Positions 17,799 to 26,635 of a DNA stretch of 64,000 nt are shown here, in pieces. The notes beneath the pieces were generated by a model, which saw nothing but the letters and a program-made list of their open reading frames with translations, searched no databases and was not told the origin of the DNA. The stretch is from positions 434,001 through 498,000 of the forward strand of contig LVWL01000018.1 in assembly GCA_002092835.1 (NCBI GenBank), in the 5' to 3' direction. Positions within the stretch are counted from its first letter, which is position 1. The number at the start of each line of letters is the position of its first letter. Source of the stretch: Campylobacter concisus (GTDB taxonomy: Bacteria; Campylobacterota; Campylobacteria; Campylobacterales; Campylobacteraceae). Both the position numbers and the translations under genes were made by a program.

Positions 17799-19173
17799 AA
17801 TTAACTTTTAATGGTTCTATGGCAATTATAAGGCCTTTTGGTTTTTTGGAAGCAGAGAATGTTCCATTAAAATTAAGTGAAAAATACATAAACCAAATTT
17901 TATCGCGTGATATCAGCGCTATACTGCTTTCACTAAAAATGTTACATTTTTTAGTCCTATTTGGCTTGGTAGAATAATTGAAAATTTAAGCGAAGAAGCG
18001 CAAAAGCTTGGCGTGGTATTTGCGATTTGCGATTACAATGAAATTTTTTATGAATTGATGATGAAAACAGTTAAGAATATTTTAAATATTTCAATGTTTG
18101 AAAGTGAAAATATCGCAAGCTTGTTTTTAAATAAATTTCTAAATAATGCAAATGGCAAAGTATTTATTTACAACTCAACTGAGCAGTACAAGCACTATTT
18201 AGCTAATTACCTAAAAAATCGCTCATTTTATGTGGTTGAGGCTAGAGATGCAACCGAGTTTAATAAAAAAAAGAATTTATATAGTTATGCAGTGTCACAG
18301 CTAAATCATGTGAGATTAAGACAAAATCAGATAGATACTTTTATAAAAGATGGTGTTGTTGTTTATGCCATAAAAAGTTTTATGGACTCAGATTTTATTG
18401 AAGATTTTGATATGCCAGCTCATGACATTATGCTAAAAATCGGATATAAATTTTTTATTTTATGGGTAAATATTTCTGGCGCTTTAAATATAAGGGGTGC
18501 AAAATTTCTAATCAAACTTGCTAGCATTAGCAAAAGATCAGGTGCATTTATTTCGCTTTGTGGCATAAACGAATCAAATTTATCTATCGAATTAGTAACA
18601 TACCTTAAAGATGCAAATATATTTATCTATAAAAATTTAAATGACTTTTACAAAGACGACTCTATCCTTTACCTTAAAAAAAGAGATTTTGATGCTGAGC
18701 CAGTAAACATCAACAAAACCGTTGCTCAAATTTCATCTTATGTGACACAAATTGCAAGTAAGATCATCTCTCCATTAGTGGAAGAAGAAATTTTATGTGT
18801 TGATACTAAAGTTAGTGCGCTTGATCTTGATGTAGAAGACGAGTGTGAGTATTTGCGTATTTGTGTTCAGTATTATGGCGACATTTATGCAAGAGTGCTC
18901 TTTGGTGTTAAGAAAGATAAGTTAGAAAAAATTTGCTCTATTTTTATACCTGAGAATAATGACTCAAGTGGTTATTTAAGCGGATATTCTCAAATTTTTA
19001 GTATCATTACAAATAAATTTTTGACTCATCTTTGGCAAAAAGGCATAAAAGTAAAAGTTAGCTTGCCTAAAATTTTATCCGATGATGTTTTTTTCGATCA
19101 CAATAGTGTAGGCATCATGAATAGACTAGATGTAAAAGATGACGAAATAGGCTTTGTATTTGTAACCAAGTAA
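17795..19173 (+). pseudogene. STAS-STAS-CheX-like signalling protein, frameshifted
   Basis: Two reading frames (17795-17977 and onwards from about 17940 to 19173) join into one 459-residue protein if one A is added to the A5 run at 17935-17939; the joined text reads LKNVTFFSPIWLGRIIENLSEEA, a natural STAS-domain continuation. Predicted parts: an N-terminal STAS-like domain (1-110), a middle segment that might be a degenerate receiver (about 120-185), a second STAS-like domain (about 185-295, with NISGALNIRGAKFLIKLA), and a C-terminal region resembling CheX/CheC phosphatases (about 320-450). These are fold-level guesses from sequence pattern. Coupled to the HDOD-like gene by a 4-base overlap. 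Confidence 0.6.
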
Positions 19174-19182
19174 GGAGAAGAA

Positions 19183-19830
19183 ATGTACGTTGCACCTAGT
19201 ATTTTATCGGCTGATTTTGGAAATTTGGCAGCTGAGATAAGAGCCATTTGCGAGGCTGGGTGCGATCTGGTGCATGTTGATGTTATGGATGGGCATTTTG
19301 TGCCAAATTTAACCATCGGACCAGTTGTGGTAAATGCCGTTGCAAAAGTGGCTACAAAGCCACTTGATATACATTTGATGGTTGAAAATAACTCATTTTT
19401 TGCCGACCTTTTCTTACCGCTAAAGCCAAAATTTTTAACCTTTCATATCGAAGAAGAGAAGCATCCATTAAGGCTCATCGATCACATCAGAAAAAATGGC
19501 GTTGGCCCTGGCATCGTGCTAAATCCGCATACGCCAGTTAGTGCGATCGAGCATATTATTGATGAAGTCGATATGGTACTTTTGATGAGCGTAAATCCTG
19601 GCTTTGGTGGTCAGAAATTTATGCCAGTCGTGCTTGAAAAAACAAGGGCGCTAAGAGAGCTGATAGAACGAAAAAACGCTAAGTGTCTGATTGAAGTAGA
19701 TGGCGGCGTAAACGGACTAAATGCGTCTGATCTTGAAGAGGCTGGAGCTGACATTTTGGTGGCTGGCAACTACATCTTCTCATCAAATTCTTACGAACAA
19801 GCCATCCGCGCCATAAAGCTTGAGTTTTGA
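19183..19830 (+). CDS. rpe: Ribulose-phosphate 3-epimerase
   Basis: Interconverts ribulose 5-phosphate and xylulose 5-phosphate in the pentose phosphate pathway. The 215-residue TIM barrel has the signatures APSILSADFGNL at the start, VDVMDGHFVPNLT near residue 30, HLMVE near 67, LMSVNPGFGGQ near 135 and EVDGGVN near 172. Length is normal and AAGGAGAAG precedes the ATG. The stop overlaps the dnaQ start (TTGA). Confidence 0.97.
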   Translation: MYVAPSILSADFGNLAAEIRAICEAGCDLVHVDVMDGHFVPNLTIGPVVVNAVAKVATKPLDIHLMVENNSFFADLFLPLKPKFLTFHIEEEKHPLRLIDHIRKNGVGPGIVLNPHTPVSAIEHIIDEVDMVLLMSVNPGFGGQKFMPVVLEKTRALRELIERKNAKCLIEVDGGVNGLNASDLEEAGADILVAGNYIFSSNSYEQAIRAIKLEF

Positions 19831-20627
19831 AACCAAAAAAACAGCGTTTAGAAAATAGCATAGAAATTTTAGCTAGGCAAAATTTAAGCTATCATGAGTT
19901 TATTTTAAGATTTAGTGATATCGACGAAATTTCATCTATTATTGACGTGCGCGATCTTGATATGTGGCGAACCCTTGGGCTTGACATCACCAGAAATGAA
20001 GAGAATGAGATCGAGCTTGGCACGAGATTTAGAGATATTAGCGAGCAGGAATTTTGCGTGGTTGATATCGAAACGACTGGTGGTACAACGAGCGGACAGA
20101 TCATTGAAATCGGTGCAATCAAAATGAAAAATGGCGTTGAGATAGGGCGTTTTGAAAGCTTTATAGCAGCCCCTGAAGTACCTGAAAATATCACTGAGCT
20201 AACCGGTATAAAGGCTAGCGATTTAGTCGGTGCGCCAAATTTGCTAAATGTACTTGAGCGGTTTAAAATTTTTCTAGGAACTAGCGTCTTTATCGCGCAC
20301 AACGTAAATTTTGACTATGGCTTTATCTCTCACAGCCTAAATGAGATCGGCCTTGGCATGTTGCTAAATAGAAAGCTTTGCACCATCGATCTTAGTCGCC
20401 GCACTATCGCTTCGCAAAAATACGGCCTTGGCTCGCTAAAAGAGCTTCTTGGCATAAACAATACCCACCACAGAGCCCTAAATGACGCAATAGCAGCATC
20501 TGAAATTTTTAAAGTCTGCCTCACACGCCTACCTTTTAGTATCCAAACTACAGAGGATCTCATAAGCTTTAGCAAAACAGCTCCAAGCGTGAAGCTAAAA
20601 CCTGAACCAGTTTTGTGTGCGAATTAG
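19827..20627 (+). CDS. dnaQ: DnaQ-family 3'-5' exonuclease
   Basis: A 266-residue DEDDh exonuclease, probably the proofreading subunit of DNA polymerase III. The exonuclease domain starts near residue 70, with ExoI VVDIETTG, ExoII HNVNFDYGF and ExoIII HHRALNDAIA all intact. The N-terminal 70 residues are not part of the exonuclease fold. The TTG start overlaps the rpe stop by four bases. The rpe-dnaQ order matches what I recall from C. jejuni. Confidence 0.9.
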   Translation: MKPKKQRLENSIEILARQNLSYHEFILRFSDIDEISSIIDVRDLDMWRTLGLDITRNEENEIELGTRFRDISEQEFCVVDIETTGGTTSGQIIEIGAIKMKNGVEIGRFESFIAAPEVPENITELTGIKASDLVGAPNLLNVLERFKIFLGTSVFIAHNVNFDYGFISHSLNEIGLGMLLNRKLCTIDLSRRTIASQKYGLGSLKELLGINNTHHRALNDAIAASEIFKVCLTRLPFSIQTTEDLISFSKTAPSVKLKPEPVLCAN

Positions 20628-20637
20628 CGATAAAAAA

Positions 20638-20700
20638 TTATCCACAATCTCAAATTTAATCATTAATTTTTATGCAATCTCTATTTTTAAAGGATTGTGG
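20638..20700. other. DnaA-box-like site and 8-base inverted repeat
   Basis: In the gap after dnaQ, TTATCCACA (20638-20646) matches the general bacterial DnaA box. CCACAATC (20642-20649) is repeated inverted as GATTGTGG (20693-20700) with about 43 bases between. A single box is weak evidence; it could be chance or an operator of the next gene. Confidence 0.25.
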
Positions 20701-20735
20701 GGAGTTTTGCTAAATTTTATAAAAAAAGGAGGCAA

Positions 20736-21176
20736 ATGAGCCAGAAAAATTTAGTTTCAAATTTAATCTCAGCCGACGATGAGATGCTCGCTTTTTTATC
20801 AAATTTTGGTGAAAATTGGTGCACGAGTAATGATGGGGCGAAATTTATAGAGCAAAATTTTACCTTCATTGGCTCAAAGCCAGTTTTACAAAATTTAAAA
20901 GGTTGCAAAACGGCTGAATATAAAAATTTTACCGACATTGAAAAATTTCTTAGCTCAAATCTAAGTATCAAAAGTAAAATTTTGTGTGGCGAGATAAGCT
21001 ACATCGGCGATAGTTTAACAAATATAGAGGTTAAATTTACGTCTGAGTATTTTTACGATTTTTTAAAATTTATAGTTGAAAATATCCCAGAGCATCACTA
21101 TTTTTGTAGTCCCAAGGAGGGCTGGATATTATTCATTGCAACAGAGGGATATGTGGAATTTGGTGTTTTGCACTAA
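20736..21176 (+). CDS. Hypothetical protein, 146 residues
   Basis: I do not recognise a family. The start at 20736 was chosen because AAAGGAGG lies just upstream; an in-frame GTG 39 bases earlier lacks such a site. The product is soluble, without signal peptide or membrane segment, with several aromatic residues and a Cys-containing EHHYFCSPKEGW stretch near residue 120. It stands alone between dnaQ and the symporter with gaps on both sides. Codon use resembles its AT-rich neighbours. Confidence 0.7.
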   Translation: MSQKNLVSNLISADDEMLAFLSNFGENWCTSNDGAKFIEQNFTFIGSKPVLQNLKGCKTAEYKNFTDIEKFLSSNLSIKSKILCGEISYIGDSLTNIEVKFTSEYFYDFLKFIVENIPEHHYFCSPKEGWILFIATEGYVEFGVLH

Positions 21177-21325
21177 TAAATTTATTTTTAAGCAGCTGTC
21201 TAAAATTGTCCATAAAAACAAAACGTGAAAGAAAAATTATTCGTAAAAATTCTTAAAATTAACAAAAAAACTGAGCTTGCATCCTAACACAGCTTGTTGC
21301 TAGCAAAATTTAATCAATTTTTTTA

Positions 21326-21331
21326 TATAAT
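21326..21331 (+). promoter_or_regulatory. Candidate -10 box for the symporter gene
   Basis: TATAAT preceded by a run of T, 26 bases before the ATG at 21357. The rest of the 180-base gap shows no open reading frame or stable hairpin that I can see. Confidence 0.5.
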
Positions 21332-21356
21332 CCCTATTTTTCACAAAGGCAAAAAG

Positions 21357-22730
21357 ATGGATAGAAAATCTTGGAGTTCAAGGCTCACATACATTTTAGC
21401 TGTTGCAGGAGCTACGGTTGGCTTTGGTGCGACGTGGCGTTTTCCGTATTTAGTCGGGCAAAACGGCGGCGGTGCCTATGTACTCGTGTTTTGCATCGCT
21501 ATGATCGTGATCGGCATACCGATGATTTTAGCCGAAAACGCGATCGGCAGACGCCTAAAATGCAACGCCGTGGATGCTTTTGGTGGATCGATAAATGGTA
21601 AAAAGATCAGTAAAAAGTGGCAGATCGTTGGCTGGATGGGACTTATTGGTGCTTTTGGCATCATGGCTTACTACATGGTTATTGGCGGCTGGGTGCTAAA
21701 CTATATCGCGCAAATTTCATTTGGTTTGCTTGATCTCTCGCATGTGGTTAGTTTTGAGGAGACAAGTGCGTTTTATGAGCAAAATATCGTGAGCAATCCA
21801 CTTGCTATAAGCTTTGCGACGCTTGTTTTTGTGCTAGTTAATTACGCTATTTTGGTGCAAGGCGCGGTCGGCGGTATCGAGCGATCAGCGAAATTTTTAA
21901 TGCCTCTACTTTTTATTTTAATGCTTATTATGATTGCTAAAAACATCACACTAGATGGTGCAATAGAGGGCGTAAAATTTTACTTAACACCTAATTTTTC
22001 AAAGATAAACTTAAAGCTTTTCGTTGATGTTTTGGGGCAGGTATTTTTTGCGCTCTCGCTTGGATTTGGTGTGATGATCACTCTTTCTAGCTTTGTGAAA
22101 AAGGATGAGGGTTTGGTTAAAATTTCTATCATTACAGGCATTTTAAATACGGTAATCGCCGTACTTGCAGGCTTTATGATTTTCCCTTCTCTTTTTAGCT
22201 ACGGCGTATCGCCAGATAGTGGCCCAAGTTTGGTGTTTAAATCACTACCAATCGTTTTTTCTCACATGCCATTTGGTGGTTTTTTTGCGGTCGCATTTTT
22301 CATACTTTTAATGATCGCAGCACTTACGACATCACTACCAATATATGAAGTAATAATCACAACACTTCAAGAAAAATTTAAGATAAAACGCAAAAAGGCA
22401 ATATTTTTAGTTCTTGGAGGCATATTTATTTTAGGAAATTTACCTTCACTGATGGCCACAAATATACTAAGCCATGTAAGCATTTTTGGTAAAAATATTT
22501 TTGATGCATATGATGCAATAAGTGCAACGATATTTTTTGTATTTACTTCATTTGGTTGTGCAATATTCGTAGGTTGGGTGCTAAAAGATGATGCAAAAAA
22601 AGAGATTTTGCAAGGTAGTGAAAAACATGCAAAATTAATAAATGTTTGGTTTTGGTATATAAAATTTGTCGTGCCGTTTATCATTTTGGTGCTTTTTATT
22701 AGCTCGTTTTACGATAATTTTTTAAAATAG
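21357..22730 (+). CDS. Sodium-dependent transporter, neurotransmitter:sodium symporter family
   Basis: An inner-membrane Na+-coupled amino-acid-type transporter of the LeuT/NSS family, about 457 residues with 11-12 membrane helices. Helix 1 reads GATVGFGATWRFPYLVGQNGG, the family signature with Ala-Thr where LeuT has Asn-Leu after GLG; LeuT's Asn contributes to a sodium site, so binding details may differ. I chose the ATG at 21357 (AAAGG a few bases upstream) over an in-frame TTG 63 bases earlier that lies before the candidate promoter. Substrate cannot be told. Confidence 0.92.
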   Translation: MDRKSWSSRLTYILAVAGATVGFGATWRFPYLVGQNGGGAYVLVFCIAMIVIGIPMILAENAIGRRLKCNAVDAFGGSINGKKISKKWQIVGWMGLIGAFGIMAYYMVIGGWVLNYIAQISFGLLDLSHVVSFEETSAFYEQNIVSNPLAISFATLVFVLVNYAILVQGAVGGIERSAKFLMPLLFILMLIMIAKNITLDGAIEGVKFYLTPNFSKINLKLFVDVLGQVFFALSLGFGVMITLSSFVKKDEGLVKISIITGILNTVIAVLAGFMIFPSLFSYGVSPDSGPSLVFKSLPIVFSHMPFGGFFAVAFFILLMIAALTTSLPIYEVIITTLQEKFKIKRKKAIFLVLGGIFILGNLPSLMATNILSHVSIFGKNIFDAYDAISATIFFVFTSFGCAIFVGWVLKDDAKKEILQGSEKHAKLINVWFWYIKFVVPFIILVLFISSFYDNFLK

Positions 22731-22741
22731 GGCGTAAAAAT

Positions 22742-23944
22742 ATGTTTTATTTTTTACTCGGTATTTACTTTTTTTACGTCGCCGCAAAGGCTATTTTGGC
22801 GATTTTGCAGATAAATTTTATACGCGCGGAGGCTAAAAAGCCGGCCGTCGTGCTAGAGCAGGGGGAGTATGAAACCGCCGCCGCTGCCGCGATAACGAAT
22901 CAAAAATTTGAGATAGCTAGCCTTTTTTATCACGCAACGATATTTATGATGTGGGCGTGCTGGGGGCTTGGCGCGATATCGGGGCATGCCTATAAAACGG
23001 GAGATATAGGCGATAACGTCTTTATGGTTATGGTATTTTTGCTCGTTTCGTCGCTGCTAGAACTACCGCTAAATATCTACGAAACCTTCGTCAAAGATAA
23101 AAGGCTCGGCTTTTCAAACGTAACGCCCAAAATTTTCGCGCTCGATCTACTTAAAACGCTCGCGCTAACGCTGGTTTTCGGCACGCTGTTTGTGTGGCTG
23201 GTGCTGCTTTGCATTAGATTTTTGGGCGATTTTTGGTGGTTTTGGGCGTTTTTGCTTAGCTTTGCCGTCGCGCTCGTGATAAATTTAATTTACCCGACGC
23301 TCATCGCGCCAATTTTTAACAAAATGCAGCCGCTAGAAGAGGGCGAGCTAAAAAGCCGTATAGAAGGGCTTTTAGCGCAGTGCGGATTTAAAAGTAGCGG
23401 CGTTTTTACGATAGACGCCAGCAAGCGTGATAACCGCCTAAACGCCTATTTTGGCGGCCTTGGCGCGACTAAACGCGTGGTGCTTTTCGACACGCTCGTT
23501 AAAAAACTAAGCTTAGATGAGATAATCGCCGTTTTGGGGCATGAGCTGGGACACTTTAAGCATAAAGATATCCTAAAAATGATCGCTCTAAGCGCGGTTA
23601 TGCTTTTTGCAATGTTTTTGATATTCGGCAACATCCCTGACGCGGCGTATCAAGCGCTTGGGCTTCATAGCGGAGGTGGCGGAACGATCGTATTTTTGCT
23701 ACTTTTTTCGCCGATTTTCGGGTTTTTATTTTCGCCGGTAAGCTCGTATTTTAGCCGCGCGAACGAATTTGGCGCCGATAAATTCGCAGGCGAGGTCTCA
23801 AACAAAGCCGACATGATAAGCGCGCTAAAAAAGCTAGGCTCCGAAAACAAGGCCTTCCCGAAGGCTCATCCGCTCTACGCGTTCGTCTATCACTCGCACC
23901 CAAGCCTCTTTGAGCGTATAAACGAGCTGGAAAATGAAAATTGA
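22742..23944 (+). CDS. M48 family zinc metalloprotease (Ste24/HtpX type)
   Basis: A 400-residue membrane protease of the CAAX-prenyl-protease-1 type. The zinc motif HELGH is at residues 267-271 and the downstream Glu lies in NEFGADKFA near residue 342. About seven hydrophobic segments surround it. It probably degrades damaged or misfolded membrane proteins. Its codons are much richer in GCG, GCC, CGC and GGC than those of the preceding symporter, which suggests acquisition from, or exchange with, a higher-G+C relative. It overlaps prmC by 11 bases. Confidence 0.92.
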   Translation: MFYFLLGIYFFYVAAKAILAILQINFIRAEAKKPAVVLEQGEYETAAAAAITNQKFEIASLFYHATIFMMWACWGLGAISGHAYKTGDIGDNVFMVMVFLLVSSLLELPLNIYETFVKDKRLGFSNVTPKIFALDLLKTLALTLVFGTLFVWLVLLCIRFLGDFWWFWAFLLSFAVALVINLIYPTLIAPIFNKMQPLEEGELKSRIEGLLAQCGFKSSGVFTIDASKRDNRLNAYFGGLGATKRVVLFDTLVKKLSLDEIIAVLGHELGHFKHKDILKMIALSAVMLFAMFLIFGNIPDAAYQALGLHSGGGGTIVFLLLFSPIFGFLFSPVSSYFSRANEFGADKFAGEVSNKADMISALKKLGSENKAFPKAHPLYAFVYHSHPSLFERINELENEN

Positions 23945-24746
23945 AGAGGCTCTTAAAGAGGCTAGTTTAAGGCTAAGCTCACTTTGCCAAAATCCAAGCA
24001 GAGTGGCTAAAATTTTGCTTATGAACTATCTTGATGTAAGCATTGAATGGATATTTTTAAATCAAAAAAATAAATTTGATGAGAGCGGCTATTTTGCCCT
24101 AGTTCAAAGGTATGAAAACTACGAGCCTCTTGAATATATAACTGGTAAAGCTAGCTTTTATGGGCTTGATTTTTACGTGGAAAGCGGAGTGCTGATCCCA
24201 AGACCTGAAACAGAAATTTTGGTAGATAAAGTAATAGAAATTTCACGCGAATATAATGAACCAAAGATCGCAGAAATAGGCACAGGAAGCGGCATTATTA
24301 GTATCATGCTAGCTCTAACAACAAAGGCAAATATCGTAGCAACAGACATCAATGAAAAAGCTTTGATGCTTGCTAGAAAAAATGCAGATAAATTTGATGT
24401 AGGTGGGAGGATCAAATTTTTAAACTGCTCTTATGTGGATGAAATTTTAGAAGATATTGATATTTTGGTTTCAAATCCGCCATATATTGCAAGAAGCTAT
24501 AAACTTAGTAAATTTGTACTAAATGAGCCAGAAAGTGCACTCTTTGGAGGCGAAGTAGGAGATGAAATCTTAAAAGATATTATTCTCATAGCCAAAGATC
24601 GTAATATCAAAAACGTTGCTTGTGAGATGGGGTACGATCAAAAAGCAAGTATGCAAAAATTCTTAGAGGCTAATGGTTTTGAGTATAGTTTTTACAAAGA
24701 TTTGGCTGGCTTTGATAGAGGCTTTTGTGCGAAGTTAAAAATATAA
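23934..24746 (+). CDS. prmC: Release factor glutamine methyltransferase PrmC
   Basis: Methylates the Gln of the GGQ motif in peptide release factors using S-adenosylmethionine. The 270-residue protein has an N-terminal helical domain, the SAM-binding EIGTGSGIISIMLA near residue 120, and the catalytic NPPY at residues 181-184. Length is normal. It begins inside the end of the M48 gene but has AT-rich codons unlike it, so the composition break falls at this border. The DUF4149 gene follows after 10 bases. Confidence 0.95.
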   Translation: MKIEEALKEASLRLSSLCQNPSRVAKILLMNYLDVSIEWIFLNQKNKFDESGYFALVQRYENYEPLEYITGKASFYGLDFYVESGVLIPRPETEILVDKVIEISREYNEPKIAEIGTGSGIISIMLALTTKANIVATDINEKALMLARKNADKFDVGGRIKFLNCSYVDEILEDIDILVSNPPYIARSYKLSKFVLNEPESALFGGEVGDEILKDIILIAKDRNIKNVACEMGYDQKASMQKFLEANGFEYSFYKDLAGFDRGFCAKLKI

Positions 24747-24756
24747 AGGAGAGAAT

Positions 24757-25236
24757 TTGAGAGGAGTTTGTTTTTTGCTTTTGGCAGTACTTATAGGAGC
24801 TGAACTAACGCTTGGTATCTTGGTGGCGCCAGTCATATTTTTCCCACAAAGCATCATAGGAGATGGCGTACTTACGCATTTTATGAGCGGTCAAATGATG
24901 ACAAAGATATTTTTGAAATTTAATTATATTTTGCTTTTTATAAGCATAGTTGTAATGATTAGCGAGCTATTTGATCTTAGAAAAAAGCTTATTTTTTCAC
25001 TAAAATTTAGCATGTTAATGCTTGCTTTTTTAAATTTGGCTTTAGCTTTTAGCTTTGTATTTTTCTTTACGCCTTTTATAGTTTACGCTCAAAATTTGGG
25101 TGTTGACGCGACACAGACGGCTGAATTTGCCAAAATGCATAGTGCGAGTGAATATGTGATGAAAATCATGCTTGTTTTACAAATCATTTTATTTTTTGTG
25201 AAATTTAAGATTAGCCAAAATGAACGCAAAGCCTGA
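24757..25236 (+). CDS. DUF4149-like membrane protein
   Basis: A 159-residue protein with four predicted membrane helices and the conserved start LLLAVLIGAELTLGILVAPVIF; the pattern fits DUF4149. The start is TTG, supported by AAAGGAGA ending 4 bases upstream. In the same run as prmC, and it overlaps the next gene by 17 bases. Function unknown. Confidence 0.8.
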   Translation: MRGVCFLLLAVLIGAELTLGILVAPVIFFPQSIIGDGVLTHFMSGQMMTKIFLKFNYILLFISIVVMISELFDLRKKLIFSLKFSMLMLAFLNLALAFSFVFFFTPFIVYAQNLGVDATQTAEFAKMHSASEYVMKIMLVLQIILFFVKFKISQNERKA

Positions 25237-26002
25237 TATTCAAGTCTTAACAAATTTTCTAGCCGAATACACGAGTGCGATGGTGAGTGCTGGCACCTAC
25301 ACAGCGCGTGTAGAAAAGTGCGTAGATCGCATAGCTAAACACTACGGCTACGACGTTAGCGTGACGATTTTCGTGAAGTATTTTACCATTAGCGTCATGG
25401 ACTCGGCCGACAACTCCCTGCGCCGAACCTACGTTAAGAAGATCCCGATAGGGCAGGTGAGTTTTAACCGTATTTCTGAGCTTTCGTCGCTTAGTTGGCG
25501 GATTTTGGATGAAAATTTGAGCCTGGGCGAGGCCAAAGAGCAGTTTGAGGGCGTCATGCGAATAGGGGCGCATAAATTTGCAAGCTCACTTATTTTAATA
25601 AGCCTTGCAAATGCGGCTTTTTGCAAGCTTTTTGGCGGCGATGCGGGCTCGGTGGCTTGCGTGTTTTTTGCGACGCTCGTTGGCTATAGCCTTAGATTTG
25701 CGCTTGCTAAAATGGGCGTAAATTTAAAAATCCAATACGTCCTAGTGTCGTTCGTCGTCTCTTTTATCGCTTATCTTGGTGTATTTTATGGCTTTACGCA
25801 CACTAGCGACGTGGCGATCGGCTCGTCGATACTCTTTTTGATGCCGGGCGTTTTTCTCATAAACTCGGTCTTTGATATCATAAACGACAACACGCTTGTA
25901 GGCATCAGCAGGGCCGTGAGCACGGGCATATTGATACTTTGCATCGCGGTGGGCGTCTATATCACGCTCTCGCTTAGCAATGCGGAGATTTTACATGTTT
26001 GA
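25220..26002 (+). CDS. ThrE-type threonine/serine exporter, N-terminal half
   Basis: A 260-residue protein matching the N-terminal part of ThrE (formerly DUF1212): a soluble start, then about five membrane helices with SLSWRILDENLSLGEA and LLFLMPGVFLINSVFDIINDNTL. In many bacteria the exporter is split into this protein and a small partner, and the partner follows here with an 8-base overlap. Codons are clearly G+C-richer than in prmC. Substrate (threonine, serine) is inferred from the family. Confidence 0.85.
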   Translation: MNAKPDIQVLTNFLAEYTSAMVSAGTYTARVEKCVDRIAKHYGYDVSVTIFVKYFTISVMDSADNSLRRTYVKKIPIGQVSFNRISELSSLSWRILDENLSLGEAKEQFEGVMRIGAHKFASSLILISLANAAFCKLFGGDAGSVACVFFATLVGYSLRFALAKMGVNLKIQYVLVSFVVSFIAYLGVFYGFTHTSDVAIGSSILFLMPGVFLINSVFDIINDNTLVGISRAVSTGILILCIAVGVYITLSLSNAEILHV

Positions 26003-26519
26003 GCTTTTGACCGATACGCTCATAGACGGCGCTTTTGCCGCGGTGGCGGGGCTCGGTTTTGCCTACGCTAGCTCTCCGCCAAAAAGGACTCTTGCATTTT
26101 GTGCGCTGCTTGCGGCATTTGCGCACGCCAGCCGCTTTTGGATCATGCAGATGGGATTTTTTAACATCAGCGTAGCCACCCTTATCGTCTCATTTTTAAG
26201 CGGGATTTTAGGTATGCTCTTTGCTAAACGGCTCAAAGTGCCCGCCGAGATCATCGCATTTCCGGCACTTTTGCCGATGGTGCCTGGAGTTTACGCGTAT
26301 AAGGGCATTTTGGCGCTGTTTTCGTTTCTAAACGAGCCTGATATTACCAAGAAAAACGAATACCTAATCATATTTTTCGATAACGCGATCACGACTACGA
26401 CGGTCTCGCTAGCGCTTGGCGTGGGCGTTTCGGTGGTGCTTATTTTATTTTACGATCAGTCTTTAATGATAACTAGAGGTGCGAAGTGCGATCTAGCGAC
26501 GAGAAAGACGCGCGAGTAA
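25995..26519 (+). CDS. ThrE-type exporter, C-terminal half (DUF3815/ThrE_2)
   Basis: A 174-residue protein with about five membrane helices and the ThrE_2 signature PALLPMVPGVYAYKGI. It is the expected partner of the preceding protein. I chose the ATG at 25995, which has GGAG 7 bases upstream, over an in-frame ATG 15 bases earlier. Codon use is G+C-rich like its partner, so the two probably moved or evolved together. Confidence 0.85.
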   Translation: MFELLTDTLIDGAFAAVAGLGFAYASSPPKRTLAFCALLAAFAHASRFWIMQMGFFNISVATLIVSFLSGILGMLFAKRLKVPAEIIAFPALLPMVPGVYAYKGILALFSFLNEPDITKKNEYLIIFFDNAITTTTVSLALGVGVSVVLILFYDQSLMITRGAKCDLATRKTRE

Positions 26520-26577
26520 TTTTAACTTTTGGCATAGAAATTTTGTATGGCTTTTTGATAGTTTTTATTATTTTTAC

Positions 26578-26604
26578 TAGATATTTTCTCAATTTTGCCG
26601 ATGT
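26578..26604 (+). promoter_or_regulatory. Candidate sigma-28 (FliA) promoter
   Basis: TAGA (26578-26581), 15 bases, then GCCGATGT (26597-26604), close to the flagellar sigma-28 consensus TAAA-N15-GCCGATAA. It ends 31 bases before the start of a gene that looks like a flagellum-dependent secreted protein, so sequence and context agree. Confidence 0.5.
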
Positions 26605-26635
26605 AGCTTAAAACCAAATTTTAAAAGGATTTATG

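Noticed and set aside
19892-20302. 136-codon minus strand frame inside dnaQ
   Set aside because: Mirrors the dnaQ coding region, which has all exonuclease motifs; no independent signals.
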